Part shown: positions 1 through 12,700 of the stretch, piece by piece
Numbering within the stretch: position 1 is the stretch's first letter
How the letters are laid out: every line of letters begins with the position of its first letter
NCBI GenBank assembly: GCA_013407085.1
Contig: JACCGJ010013769.1
Location: forward strand, 28,429 to 92,428
From: Atriophallophorus winterbourni
Lineage: Eukaryota > Platyhelminthes > Trematoda > Plagiorchiida > Microphallidae
Direction: 5' to 3'
Length of the DNA: 64,000 nucleotides
Position numbers and translations under genes: made by a program
The notes under the pieces: model-generated
What the model was told of the DNA's origin: nothing
Database searches by the model: none
What the model saw: only the letters and a program-made list of their open reading frames with translations

Positions 1-248
1 TAGTCTCTTTGATCAATGAGGTTGCACAAGAATTTCGTTTCATTGGTATTCGTAACCTAGGGTTAGTACGGATGGTTTCTTTCAGCCTAGAAGCAATGGT
101 TGAATTAAAACAAGGATATAAAAGTTTTAAGTCATTGTTATTTGGCACAGCAGACATATTAGAAATTCTGTTTGATATGTTAAAACTTTTGGGAACAGTT
201 TATATATTTTCCCGAATTTACACAAGCCTATTATTAAAATTCATATAC
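1..248 (-). other. Intron of the beta-tubulin gene
   Basis: This stretch follows the splice donor at 248-247. It contains no recognisable tubulin residues in any minus-strand frame, so it is read as the start of an intron longer than 248 nt. Confidence 0.7.
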
Positions 249-854
249 CTTTGGCGACGGGATGATTGAGAACGTGTTACTCATCCGATCTGGGTATTCT
301 TCTCGAATTTTCGACACTAACAATGTCCCCATTCCTGAACCAGTTCCTCCTCCTAACGAATGACAAATCTGAAATCCTTGAACACAGTCGCACGCCTCCG
401 CTTCCCGACGGAATGCATCCAACACGGTTTCGATTAGTTCCGCTCCCTCGGCATAATGACCTTTGGCCCAATTATTCCCGGCACCACTTGCGGCGTGAAT
501 GAAGTTGTCCGGTCTGAATAATTTTCCCAACGGACCCGCTCTGATGGAATCCATTGTGCCCGGTTCCAAATCTAATAAAATTGCCCGAGGGACATATTTC
601 TTCGCAGCGGCTTCCGTGTAGTAGACTTCGATTCGCTCTATTTGATTTTTGTTCTGTCCGTGATATTGCCCGTTCTCATCGATTCCGTGTTCCTCCGATA
701 TCACTTCCCAAAACTTTGAAAAAATAACAAAACATTTCAAAATAAGCAATGGAATTGTGGAAGAATTTCGAAATAAGCTTGATGTGTGACGTCTTACCTT
801 CGAGCCGATTTGGTTTCCACATTGACCAACTTGTACGTGTACAATTTCACGCAT
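249..854 (-). CDS. Beta-tubulin, N-terminal two coding exons (partial)
   Basis: Exon 1 is 854-798 (19 codons, begins M-R-E-I-V-H). An 84-nt intron (797-714, GTAAGA...AAG) follows, then exon 2 at 713-249 (155 codons), which ends at a GTATAT donor after S-P-K. The 174 residues align without gaps to the start of beta-tubulin, which polymerises with alpha-tubulin into microtubules. Visible marks are the MREI start (the family's autoregulation tetrapeptide), Q11/C12 of the GTP pocket and the tubulin signature GGGTGSG at residues 140-146. Residue 9 is Val, where Ala is usual. Residue 167 is Phe, the usual benzimidazole-sensitive residue in worms; positions 198 and 200 lie outside the window. The next exon is not in 1-248, so the gene continues past the left edge. 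No frame break is seen, so it looks functional. The isotype cannot be assigned. Confidence 0.95.
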
Positions 855-1599
855 TTTGAATGAAATCGGTTGAATTAAATGATTACTTGTTGGTGAATCA
901 AGTCACCACGTCAAAAAGCAATATTTAACTTGTGACACAATGATACGAATCAATGCGTGCCGGAACACGTTAAACATGCAACGTGGAAGCGCAACACATC
1001 CTGTGGATTGACCACGAGTTACTCAACCGAATCGATCAACTCAGGGTAGTGTGTGAAGTCTGTATTTTGTGTTAGCTAACTCACGGTGTCGATATTTTCA
1101 GAAATGTGAAAAAAGACAATTGATTAATTGAGATGTGTTGCATGAATTTAATTCGCATTCAAACACTACAATTTGGGGAAGAAAATATTAATGGTGAAAT
1201 GTGAAAATTTGGCTTACATAAACTTAGCCGTGAAGTATTGAAGTCTCATATGAAGATATTTAACTTTCAGCGAGCAACACGGTTCACAATAGATTTTATG
1301 GAATATTCAAGGCATTGTTATATTAAAACCATTTGATAATCACAAACCCGGAGTATAAAACTATGACATTTTCATATGAACTGATGTTAAAAGCACCCAA
1401 TGATAATAAATGTGCCGTTCATTTCATTAGCAATTTTCTGATACTCCCGACAGATTATGCTTGCTACTGTATGATGTGAACTGAATGCAAATGAGGATTT
1501 GTTGTTATTTATAATTTTCTAATTTTAGAAATATATGTAAAAAGTCTGAAAAAATATGTCAAGTTGATGATGGTGTAAATTAGAATTTGAATGAAAAAT
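855..1599. other. Upstream region of beta-tubulin
   Basis: AT-rich sequence between the tubulin start codon and the first repeat. It should hold the promoter and 5' untranslated region, but I see no clear TATA box or other recognisable element. Confidence 0.4.
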
Positions 1600-1885
1600 G
1601 CTCATTTACATGCATTTCCATCGCGCATGCTCCACGACCGGTTTCGTGTTGTTTACGCTCGTCCGGTATGGACAGTAAGATCAAGATCCCCAGGCACATG
1701 TGATTGAACAGGTTGGTCGTATCAATCTAATCGATCAGTAACATGCAAGCGCAACTTGTTTACCATTCCTCCACTGTTTCAAGCGCATGCGGATCCTGAT
1801 CCTACTGTCCCCACCCGATGAGTGCGAACAGCACGAAACCGGTCGTGGGGTGTGTGGGATGAAAATGCATGCAAATGAACATTTT
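1600..1885. repeat. Satellite-like repeat, two copies head to head
   Basis: A minus-strand copy (1600-1690) and a plus-strand copy (1735-1885) of the same dispersed family face each other. The shared cores include ACCGGTTTCGTG on one side and CACGAAACCGGT on the other, plus GGATCCTGATCC-type sequence and ATGCATG-containing outer ends. A close relative of the plus copy lies at 29375-29680, including the adjoining segment CATGTGATTGAACAGG. Confidence 0.75.
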
Positions 1886-2159
1886 GGTTCATGGGTTCAT
1901 GGGTTTAACTCAATTTGCATTCGTTTCAGTACATGTGCGAGAATTGAACCCGTTTCAATTGCGATAAATGTGAGAGAAATGTTTACTGAAATAGCACAAA
2001 GCGAGATGTTGAAAGTCATTGCGGAAAATTGTGGTCTTTCCATTACTACTCGAGCTCGTCAGGCCAATGAGATTTTCCTATGAATTATTAGACTGTTTTA
2101 TTGAGAGTGTTTTTGTAATGATATTTCTTTTTATGTATAATATTTTTATTTTATTAGTT

Positions 2160-2430
2160 GCTGACTTTACCCAAGAATATATGGGGAGGAGCAGATACAG
2201 CTCTTGGCGGCTGAACGCAGATCACGCCGCCGACGTGCTACTGACGCAATACAACCGAGTTCTGACTATCGTTGCCAGCGCTGCGGGAGAGATTGTTCCT
2301 CCCGAATCGGACTGTTTAGTCACTCAAAAAGCTTCAAAACCTGAACATTCACGCGTTTGTGATGTACATCCATGGTCGACATCGACCGAATGAGGCCAAC
2401 AACAACAACATATGGTTTATGGTAAAAATA
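2160..2430 (+). mobile_element. LINE 3' tail with C2H2-like knuckle, copy 1
   Basis: The frame ending at the TGA at 2342-2344 encodes an Arg-rich stretch followed by a compact knuckle, Y-R-C-Q-R-C-G-R-D-C with S-R-I-G-L-F-S-H. That C..C...SRIGL.SH pattern is typical of the C-terminus of non-LTR retrotransposon proteins. DNA matches a plus-strand copy at 61190-61430 and a minus-strand copy at 57660-57822, extending past the stop codon into TGTACATCCATG..CGACATC and a CAACAAC-rich tail. It is a truncated element; the upstream ORF is missing. Confidence 0.7.
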
Positions 2431-3350
2431 TTGATTTGCAGGCAGTTCCATCACATTCACCGGTCATTGATGCCTCTAGCGATGCAACGCAAGGTTTCGT
2501 CTTCAAGTCAGTACTTTTCTTGGTTTGCATCATCGACCTACCAGAGACGCTCTCCTGCAAGGTGATTCTTTTTGCAGATTATATGAAACTTTGGGCGCTG
2601 ATAAAATCAACTAGGGTTTGTGTGCAGCTGCAAAGTGATTTACATGCTCTCCGTGAATGGTCGATACGGAATAAGCTGCCATTCAATTACCAAAAATGCC
2701 GTGTTGCACATTGATAAGCCATTCCAGTACCAATATCACATTGAGCAGACGTTTTTGAGCTGGACCGAGTCGGAAAGGGATCCTGTAGTCTGGGTGTGCG
2801 CAGCCTGTAGAACAGCCTGCATTGTGATGTCATCCACAATCGTGCTTCCAAGCTTCAAGGTATGTTGCGACGGATTTTCACAACCTTCTCACCTGGAACG
2901 TTGCCCACCATCTTGAAAACCTAGTTAATTCCAACCATGTAGCACGCATCGCAAGCTTGGACTCAGTGGTTAAAAAAGGATATACTATTGCTTGATAAAA
3001 TATACCATCGTGCAACCAAACTCGTAAGTGGTTTCCGGAAACAAACGTACGAGGAACGATTGCAAAAACTGAGACTCTATACTTTCCTTCAAAGAAGCCT
3101 TCGGTGTGATGTGATACTTACATACAAAATATTATATATCCCACATTATCTTTAAAACATTTATTCGAATGCCGTGAGTCGCAGCATTCACGCAGCCACT
3201 CAGCGACACTACGAATTCCCCGTTCATGTATTAGCTGTCACCGATATTTTTATTCTATACATGTCTGATTCCTTTTAAATGCCCTTTCCGAAACTATTGT
3301 TACCGCTCCCAGTGTCGAAACTTTCATTCGAACTTATGACACGTATTTGT
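2430..3350 (+). mobile_element. CR1-like retrotransposon fragment (RT to C-terminus), decayed
   Basis: Around 2490-2715 the translation shows a reverse-transcriptase palm: a degraded SVLFLVCIIDLPETL block, then I-L-F-A-D-Y (canonical F-A-D-D) and a thumb-like LREWSIRNKLPFNYQKC. After an indel, 2948-3155 gives Q-A-W-T-Q-W-L-K-K-D and RATKLVSGF, the conserved C-terminal region of CR1/jockey-type polymerases. Stops and frame changes show it is dead. The same C-terminal segment recurs at 13.1 and 52.3 kb. It directly abuts the LINE tail to its left. Confidence 0.8.
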
Positions 3351-4700
3351 TGTATAACGATCTGACGACACATGTGTATTTACTCGTGGTAAGTATTCAA
3401 CTGGATTATATGTGATTACATTACATGGTTATGTGCTATTCCTTTTTTATCAAACGAATACTTGCTATGCTATGGTAATTGTGAAGCAATGTGTTTTTGT
3501 GACCATAAATTCTTGAATCTTCTTCTTCTTAGATGCAAATGTACATTTTTGCTTCAAGCCAATAGGTTTAACCCCATTCTTATCCGCCAGGGTACATTTG
3601 ATTAATCGTACCATCCTTATCCAACAGTGGCATACAAGCGAAAACTTTTAGTTCAAGGTACTTTTTAGACTATATTTATAGCATAGAAACAGATTCTGGT
3701 TTAGCATTTTCCTGGTTTCAATGAATGAATAACTGGGTCTGAAGCAATCACCTTTAATTAATGGGGTCCTGAAGAGTAAATAGCTTACTGAATAAAAGAA
3801 GAGACTTCTTGATGTCTGCCGCATTCATGTGTGCATTGTAGGTACGCTGGCTCTGCAAAACTTATTCAAAGTTCGCCTAAAATGTTCACATATGATGTGT
3901 TAGTCACACATGTTAATTTTTAGAAATGGCCTGTTTTGGGGTGCCCCCTGCGCTTACGAACCACAGCCGCTTTCTGGTTAGTTGTCTTCATCGGGTGCAG
4001 ACAGTTAGGTTTATTTTTGCGTTACTTGAAACAATGGAAAATTATTAACAATGTTATGCATGAAGTCAGTGTTAATCAGCTTGACAAGGTAAACTTTTGG
4101 ATGACTGCTTCTTAGTCAACAAATCAAATTAATATTACCGACCAATTTTTGTAGTGTTCATATCCCCTGCACTGACATATCACAACTGGAATCCAACTGT
4201 TTGTCTTCAGTAAGTCCTGAAAAACAGAATAGTAGTAAATAAAATTATAGTTTAACTACACTGCATGAATCGTTCACCAAAAGATTAAAATATAATGTTT
4301 AATTCCTAATTTTATTTTTACTACAAGATAGAAATTTGTTCATCAAAATTGGTATTGCAACAACTTATTGGCCATACAATAACCAAAAACGTGATTTCAC
4401 CCATTTAGATAGTTAATTTGTCACTCAGAGTTCTTACTAGTTCTTACTTGGAGTAATTACTAACTCTTAATTTCTCCATATGTTTGAAATTTGTTCCGTT
4501 ATTCTACCAGTATTATCTGATTCCCGAAATTGTATGCCATTATCACTTATTTTACATCATTTGACTATCATCTACAGAGACTACAGCGGCGTAGTGTTTA
4601 TTGATTTTGCATTCCGAGAGTTTCGTGATGCGTTCCCCGATGCAGTGCATGTTTGAAAAAATTAAAATATTTTACCTACTACTAATGTTCCATCATATTC
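3351..4700. other. Intergenic sequence with a degraded repeat copy
   Basis: No gene is recognised. At about 3948-4012 there is a minus-strand, degraded copy of the satellite-like family (CCGCTTTCTGGTTAG core). A GTACCATCC...CATACAAGCG fragment near 3608-3640 resembles the repeat segment at 29610-29680. The rest is AT-rich and unremarkable. Confidence 0.4.
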
Positions 4701-4701
4701 A

Positions 4702-5455
4702 GGTGTAAAATGGTACTGCGTCCGTCTAGCCCTACATCCCGTGGATGAAATTTCATATCGTGTACTGCTTTGTGCAAATGAAGCCGCCTTTGAGCGCCAT
4801 TCATCTGGACCTACGCTGCTTGATTTGGAGAAATATTCAAAAAGCGGAGCTACTTCTAGCTTCGTTCTGATCAATATTTCTTTCTTAAAAATCGTAAGCA
4901 TTTGATACAGTTTTGTTATTTGGCTACGAATAATAATACACGTTTTACCTACTTTATCATGAATAATGTGGAGATAATAATACAAAAATTTCAAAATATG
5001 CTTTAATATGTTGGTATTTATATTGTGTTTTTTGTATTTTTTTTCACCACTTTGCAAGAATAATTTTTGTAAGGCGTTGCTTCACATATCATGAAATCGA
5101 TCATTCTAACTTTTTATGAAGCGTTTTGTAGCAAATAACATTGCGCATGATATTATTCCGGTCAACTGGTTCATAAAAGCCCATTTTAACTTTTTTCTGC
5201 CATTTATGTTTCAATAGTTATATCATACTGAATTCTGGTTACTGATTTTTGTTTACAGAATCTGAATTGTAAAGTTCGAATAAAGCGTTTACAGTTTACG
5301 TAATAAATTGTTTTTGCGAATAATCTAATGTATAATTACCAGCTATTCTTACATGTGTTCATTAAAAGAACGGAACTACTCAGCCATCAAGATGTCACTA
5401 TTCAGATTACTTATCCTGGACAGCTCATTTTAATTCTAAAAACCATTAATTTGCG
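4702..5455 (+). other. Exon-like blocks of an unrecognised gene or pseudogene (tentative)
   Basis: Three plus-strand open blocks with plausible splice signals join in frame. The first, about 4702-4892, follows a pyrimidine-rich tract ending CATATTCAG and ends before GTAAGC. The second, 5259-5299, follows GTTTACAG and ends before GTAATA. The third, about 5370-5455, follows an AAAAG and ends before GTAGGG. The third block reads as beta-strand-rich (T-I-Q-I-T-Y-P-G-Q-L-I-L-I-L). By eye it weakly recalls the C-terminal domain of a sliding clamp, but I would not rely on that. The opposite strand is also open over 4662-5057, so strand and reality are both uncertain. Confidence 0.2.
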
Positions 5456-8400
5456 TAGGGTCTCATTTTACGCATTTCGTATTTGATCGCTTAGAGTAAA
5501 ATCTACACTCATTTATTGTGTCTTACCTCATTTTTTGTAATGTTACCTTACATTAATTCTCGCACTCATGTTAATAAACTTTTTGATAATGAGACGTTGC
5601 TTCAATAATATTTGTCGCGACAGTTCTATTTTCTACGGAAGTATGCTAATAACATTTTAAAACGTCTTTCTTTTTGGTCGACTAATTAAAACTATTCATA
5701 CCAGCATCTTCATAATTTATTTGTATACACTTTTTAAATCTATATCTTCGATTATTTCTCAATGAAGAAATATTATATTGTCATCTATAACGCCAATACA
5801 TCGTTGACTATTCATCTCGTTCGCCTTGGGATATTTTTTTAAAAGGAATTCATCATTGAAGAAATAAATATAACATATACTTAATTAATGTTTGGTGTGT
5901 TATATTCCATTTTGTCTGTGTGATAGTGCAAGTATTTATTAAAGCTTGAAACTAAAATTTCTAATATTAAAAAAATTATTCGCTTTTGTGTTCATCAGCA
6001 AATCAGCTTGAAGATTTTAAGTGTGCTTCCTGAGTTTTGAAACCAGTAATCAAAACGCGTGGATGGCGATCTATCTACAAATTAAGTCGAATATTACTTG
6101 CTAGTAGTATGAAATTTAAAATTAATTAGCATGAAAATATTCGTTTTCTCAACAGCTGCTGTGACGCCATCGGGTTAAAGAAATGTGTGAATTATAATAT
6201 TATATTATGTTATATATATATATATAGAATCGAGTTTTGAGGTTTATCAATTTATGCATGTTGGTCAAACTGAATCCATAACGTAGTTGATTATTTTCAT
6301 TTTAGAAATTTTAGAATTTTTTTGTCCAAATGTATGGGTTATTATATTGATAAGAACGATGACTATTCACGTAGCACAACAATCATCAGTTTTCGGGCTC
6401 AAAAATAATGTTCACTAAATGTACAACTCCATAAAATTCATTTAAGTAGCGGGGAATTGCTACAATGGGTATACATTGGTCAAGCCCTGTCACACGTACT
6501 CACCCGCTGGTGTTTGATATTCCACATTCTCAACGGAACTGCCGTCGGTTCTTTAATTCGGTGCGCGTTTGTTTCTTATGGAAATCCTTACCGTCAGATG
6601 TTGTTGTGATTACTCATTCATAATAAAGGATTCTGAATTTTTACTTGGTCCCAAAATAGTTGAATGGTATTGCATTCAATATATAACATTCGCAACGAAT
6701 ATTCATTTATAAAATCCATATTGCCCAATTTGGAAACTAGCAATCTTAAGAATGAACCTTTATTAAATGTCATGTCGTTTCTGTTTTAATTTTATTATCT
6801 TGCGTTTCATATGGCTGGTGCTTAGCTCAGTTTGATTTGATAGATGATATGATTTCATTCACTGGACAAAGTGCTCGTTTGTTTTGGAAAACCTCCAGGC
6901 TATTGTTGGTACCCTATTTATACAAGAGCGATAATCTGTGATTACCTCATTTCCTTAAATGCGCAACATGTTGAGATTTGAATCCGCTGCGGCCCGTTGT
7001 TATGTTGTCGGTGGCCCAGTTTTAGTTGCATCCTGTTATTGATTCAAATCGGAATATTTTGTTGAAAACATCAACAGCAACATTAGAACCTTTCTCCAAT
7101 TGAGCTGAATGAAACATTTACCGCAATTAAATTTAGTCGTATCTATCTTGTAAACTACACTATTCTCTTGTAATCCCATGTAACACCAGCCTATGAAGTG
7201 TAGTGTAATAAAGGGAAAGAGCAAATATATTCTCTTTATAGATTTGATGTTTTTGACTAGAGTTGTTTAATGTGTGCGTGTTTCATGTAAACACAATTCA
7301 GAGACAGTTGATAAAAGGAACCACACCCATTAATTTGCTTTTATTCTTTTGAATTCGATTTTGATTTACTTTGTTAATTCTGAGCTTTCGGTCCGGACTT
7401 CCATCAGAACTCGTTTCTGTGATAGTTGTTGATCAAATTGGGTGATAAACCCAAATGCAATTTCTAAGCGGGATTAATTACAACGGTCCTAGATCGAACA
7501 TTTAAACAGCCTGCCTCAATACTGACCAGTGTTACCTTAAGCTTCGAACGGAATCAGAATTATACTACGAAACGTTCACCTTTCAATTTGTACTATTTCG
7601 CTGCACAAAGATTGAGATTCCATAAAATATCTCAGATGCTCGATTGGTTCAATGATGGCATGCTTATTAAAAACTAAACAGTTTTAAAAACCAAACCATA
7701 TTCAACGGTAAATTAAATGTATTCCGCCAACCTGCAACTAATTCTGAGCCTTTTCAAATGGACCTTCACAAACTTTAAATCCCAATGGCTTGGTGACTGA
7801 GCAAACATGGAAAATGACATTTTACAAGTTCCCAAGCAGTAGCTGTCCAAATCGACTTCCATTTTAGGGGGTCAAATCTTGTTCATGCCAAAATGTCCCC
7901 ACTATGTACACCGAAAAATACACAGGGAGCGTTATTGTGTTCTTTGGATGCATTTATAACCGGATCGCTGACAAGTGTGTGGATCAATATTTGATCTTGT
8001 TTATAGATTGCTGTCTTGATTGTTTTCCTTGTAATTTATCTTTCAAATCAAACGAAACACACAACGTTTTCGTCCATGAGGATGCGATTGTTATCTATCG
8101 TCAATTTTGTCGTTTTGTTGTCAATTTGGCTTAAATACTACAAGGTAATTTTTGATGCGTTTTGGTCAGTGAATATAAAGCACAATAAATTGGATCTAGT
8201 AATATATATATATATATGTATATGGCAAATAAGCATGTATATCATATATCTTCAAATGCAAGTGGAACCTGGATTACACATGTAAGGCATAAATAAACAC
8301 GAAACGTTTTCCCTGTCTAAACTCAAACCTCTTAAAACGAAACCGAAATTTCTGTGGAATCTAGTCTGTAAAGCATGTACCGCTACCTCAACAGCGTCAG

Positions 8401-9104
8401 CCACGCTAGTTGACTTGATAGCATAGAATAGAAAACGATACTCTCTGAAGACCGTTACTCTCACTTGAGATGCAATTTCTCTCTCGCTGCTTGGAAAGGC
8501 CAAGCAATGAGATACAATGGTTTTTCAACAATGTAAAACCACACTGTCGATGGCTATACGTTGTGAGTTTTAGATTTCGTTTATCCATATACTGATAACT
8601 TCTAAAGCGTCCTCTACGTTTTGGAATATTGTGGATGCTGTTCTAAATATTAAACATTGATCATGTAGGCTCGATCAAAGTGCATGATGTATTGACCAAT
8701 TATTGCGCACCACGATAAGTAGTGATGGACATTTAAGTTCAGATCGATTACAAAGTGGTAACAATCGAATTGTTTCCCAGTTTATCTTTCATCCATCTCG
8801 CCTTTTCGCATTAAACCTAGCATCGCGCCTACGGCAACACAGTTAGCCTAATATTTTGGCAAAGAAAGGTTAGAATCGAACGCTTTCAGAGCTTGGAAAC
8901 TGTTGGTTTATAAAGGCGACGCAACCAATTACTTTCATGAAAAATGAATGCAAGTAGTACGGATGATGAAAAGTTGCTAAATTCCGAAGAGTTCCTTCGT
9001 TTTAAGCCCAATTTACGTAAAACATTCAGAGAAATACCTTTCACTCGATCTTCAACCCAAAAGGGAGAATAGAGTTTATGTGAGAAACATCAAATCGTTG
9101 TTTA
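5456..9104. other. AT-rich intergenic DNA
   Basis: No gene or recognisable mobile element was found. Short (TA)n runs occur near 6210-6225 and 8203-8220. Open frames here are short and lack recognisable residues or paired splice signals. Confidence 0.4.
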
Positions 9105-9745
9105 TTTAAACAAGGTTACACTTGAATGCCAGTTTTAAATAGGTTTCGTGCGACGAACCACGATGTTCAACTAATGTATTGTGGTGTCACATTCCCAGCA
9201 CTTACACTCCACAACCAGTTTCCGTCTGCTTGCAGCCGTCCGGTGGAGACAGTAAGCTTTGTTTTAGTTAGACTTTAAACAGTCGTAAAGTGGTAAAGTT
9301 ATACTTGAATGCCAGTGTTAAACATCGTGTTTCGTCGTACGAACCTTACTTAACAAAGGTATTTATATTCTCACTTTGTTTACCATTTAACCACTTTTAC
9401 AAAGCTAACTGAACCTGATCTTACTGTATCCACCTCATGACGGCAAACAGCCAGAAACCGGTTGTGAATTGTATGTGTTGGGGATGTGAGCACCACAATA
9501 AATTGGTCTTATATAAGCACCTCTAGCGCTTGGTCAGAAACACTTTGTGATTCTGTATTTGAACATCGTGGTTCGCTGTACTAACCCTGGGTAACAGTGG
9601 CATTCAAGTATATCTTTGTTTACCACTTATCCACTTTTCAAAGCTCATTGAACCTAAGCTCACTGTCTCCACCTGATGATGGCAAACAGCCAGAAACCGG
9701 TCCTTGAGAGTGTGTGCTGAGGATGTGAGCACAACAACACGTTTA
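9105..9745. repeat. Cluster of satellite-like monomers (one inverted, two in tandem)
   Basis: A minus-strand copy covers 9105-9262. From 9290 to 9745 two plus-strand monomers lie in tandem, with the core GGCAAACAGCCAGAAACCGG repeated about 240 bp apart (near 9442 and 9681). Within each monomer the order is TTTGTTTACCA, CTCCACCTGATGATGG, the core, GGATGTGAGCAC, TTTGTGATTCTGTATTTGAAC and CATTCAAGTATA. The end of one monomer runs straight into the start of the next, which suggests satellite organisation. Confidence 0.8.
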
Positions 9746-12700
9746 TCCGTTCACTACGTTGCGACCATTACAAAAACGGTTTTCATTTACCCGGAGAGCT
9801 CTTGTGCAGCGCAGCCGATACCCATGACGTGATTCTGTAGCACAAACAAACAAGATCTTTATCTTTCCGGGAGTATAGTATTGAATTAAGAAATAGCGTT
9901 CCACTACTTTGTCGAACATCCATCCAACTTCAATATGAGTATCAAACCGCTAATTTTCCGGATTGAATTTATTTTCCTATGGTATCATTCCGCACCGGGG
10001 ACTCTTCATTCCAAGATTTGTTCATAATAAGTTCCGGGATAAACTTGCAAGTTTGAAAAAAATATTTATTATCCAATTTATAGACTTACCTCAAGTTCTG
10101 CAGATAATTCTTACTTGTGTGTTAAACGTTCCATTGTCATGTACGATCCTTCTTGAAAAAGTCACACGTTCCAATTGTTACATTTCCAGCAGATCATTTC
10201 CAAAAAATCTGTTCGCACCAGTAAACACTTCGGATGAATTCTCACTACAAACGTCACAAGTTGTTCCCGGTTCTGACGGTGTGAACGGTTTGACAGCGTC
10301 GTGCGCTACAATCCCTGTAGCTTGTCACGCTTACCATGGTTTTATCGTAATTTTTCTCGGAAAATTCTGGAGTCCCACGCGTCCGACGGGTAATAGCACG
10401 CGCGGCTATGACAAACCTGGTACTCGGGGTGTCTCCTCGATGTGGACAGTGATGGCAAACATTTCATGCCGTCCCACGTTCGCATCGGAATACCTTAATA
10501 CAAAATAAGTTTACTGCATTTTACCCGGTTTCTCTTAGTTTCGGATAAATAAGGATGGCGAACTCAAAGCTTAATTATAGAGTTGAAGAAGCAACTGTAT
10601 TTTGTCATTCCAATGTAGATTTATTGACAGGTTATGCCGTGCTCGCGTCATCTTGAGTATCACAGACGCCTCAGTAAAACTACAGTTTGGAGTCATGGGC
10701 AATCGTACTGATTATGGTCTTCGTAAAAACGCTCTTAACTAATTTGAGATTTTTTAAATTAAAATAGCAATAGAAATCTAGTTGAAATTGTAGGGCAGTA
10801 AACTTATATAACTCATGAATTCATTCGCATTGTGTTTCACTACGATACATGCAAGCCTAAAGTCGAACCAAACTCCAAGGTGACAATTCCATCAGCTTGG
10901 TTATTAATCACTTAAAAATCTTTACAAGGCCTCTCCTGAGAGCTCTGGTTTCCAAGTAAGACGCGGTTTATTCATGGTGCGCAATCACTTAATGCCCAAT
11001 ACAGCGCTGGCTGTAAACTAAAATGGAATCGATACTCACTTAGGTAGTTCGGCTTCGGCCCTCGGTAAACCTTCCTCTATACATGTTTTTCTTCCGCGAT
11101 GCTTGGCCGTTTTACCTACGTTGCACCAAGATTTTTTATACGTTACTCAATATCGCAGCGCTAAGATTATTTGGTCTCATGCAGACTAATTATTCATTAT
11201 TCGTGTGATGGAATTACCGTCAACCATTACTCACCTTCGGAAAGTTGGAGATTTTGTATTGTGGAATATGGTATTCTTTTTAAAACGCTTCCACGAGTTT
11301 CATATATCTCTGTCTTCATCTTTCCCTTATTACTGAGCTATCATTACTCTTATTTGATCGCTTGGGCCACAAATTTACCGAAAAGCTAGCATATCCTCTT
11401 CAAATCGACTTGATCAAAAAACATACAAGTGCAGAAAAATATTATAAGGAGAAATAAAAACCCTAATAGAAAATCCATGAGACCTCAGTTGCTTGCTTCT
11501 CAATAAGGAGCGTCAGTATAAGGTTCAATACCAAGTTGATATCGTTTCCACACACGATTGATGATAATCTAACAGCGTGAATTTTGTCAGCAAACCTGTA
11601 TCTCAGTACAATGCTCTATTTTATATTTATATGATGCCGTACTCCAATAGCTGAGCTTGTTAGAATTTGAATGAAAGCGGCAACGGGTACAAGGAAATAG
11701 ATTGACTGATTAGTTGCATCATATCTAAATTAAATGGGCTGTTTTTGCAAGCAATATCAAGCAAATTGAGACAATTGCTAGAGATGTGCCCCATCTAATG
11801 ACGTGAACAGTTTAGAGTGTATGTTGCAGAAGATCTGAGTCGTTTTTGATTATAATTTGATTGCACATACCAACGGAACTTATTCGTGTAAAGCATTTCT
11901 GTACAAGAGAAGAATATTTCATTGCTGAACATCGCTCATATAATCATCATGATTTTCGAAGTGATGTTTAAGGTGACATACGAGTTACATATCACGCATC
12001 TCAACTATTGACTATGCATTGTTTAATGAACTTCATATTTTCTCCTTCATTTCTTTTTATGCTCTAGCACTGTTCCCCGACTCCTAGCTAAATTGATTCA
12101 CAGGTCGTTGGTTTATGAAACCGTCAGTTTTATCACTAAGACCATACACAGCACGTTAATACATAAATGTCATCGGATAGTGTTCCAGACTAGCGTGGTC
12201 GGAAGTAAACCGTGCTATTGAACATTTATTGTACATCATGTAGTTTTGTACGAAACCCTAATGGATCAGGCAGTACAAGTTCATCGGAAATTTTTACATT
12301 TATTGTCTGACATGCAGCGCCTGTGTATACGGATGTGATTTTACGTGTGTGTGCACGTATAAATGTGGGTCTTTAAGAGGAACCAAAGGAAGTCCATGAT
12401 CCGATTAATCACTCGTCACGACGTGCTTCAGTTCCTGACGGTTGACGTGGCCGGCCCGAACGTGACTGATCCACATTCACGGATGACCCGGGTTGTCTAG
12501 GTTCAGTCTCTCCCGCTAATTTCACGTACGTTCATAAATACATGCCACTGAAAGCGAAAACACTTGTCTTTTCTAATAATTTTATAAATAGGCTGGACTT
12601 GAGTGAAATACGAACGGCTACGTCAGAAATTGCATTCCATGTTATTTGACCTACGATCCTGAAATGTAATCTATTGCTATTTTTGTGCGATCCAATAGTT

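Noticed and set aside
6470..6590. A minus-strand block with a good GTGAGT donor near 6505
   Set aside because: Only one short open block of about 25 codons with no partner exon and no recognisable residues.
9963..10508. A 181-codon open frame on the plus strand, the longest in the interval 3-18 kb
   Set aside because: It starts at TTG, has no recognisable domain, and lies in a locally GC-richer patch where long chance frames are expected. A CxxC-containing block on the other strand could not be extended to any known finger.
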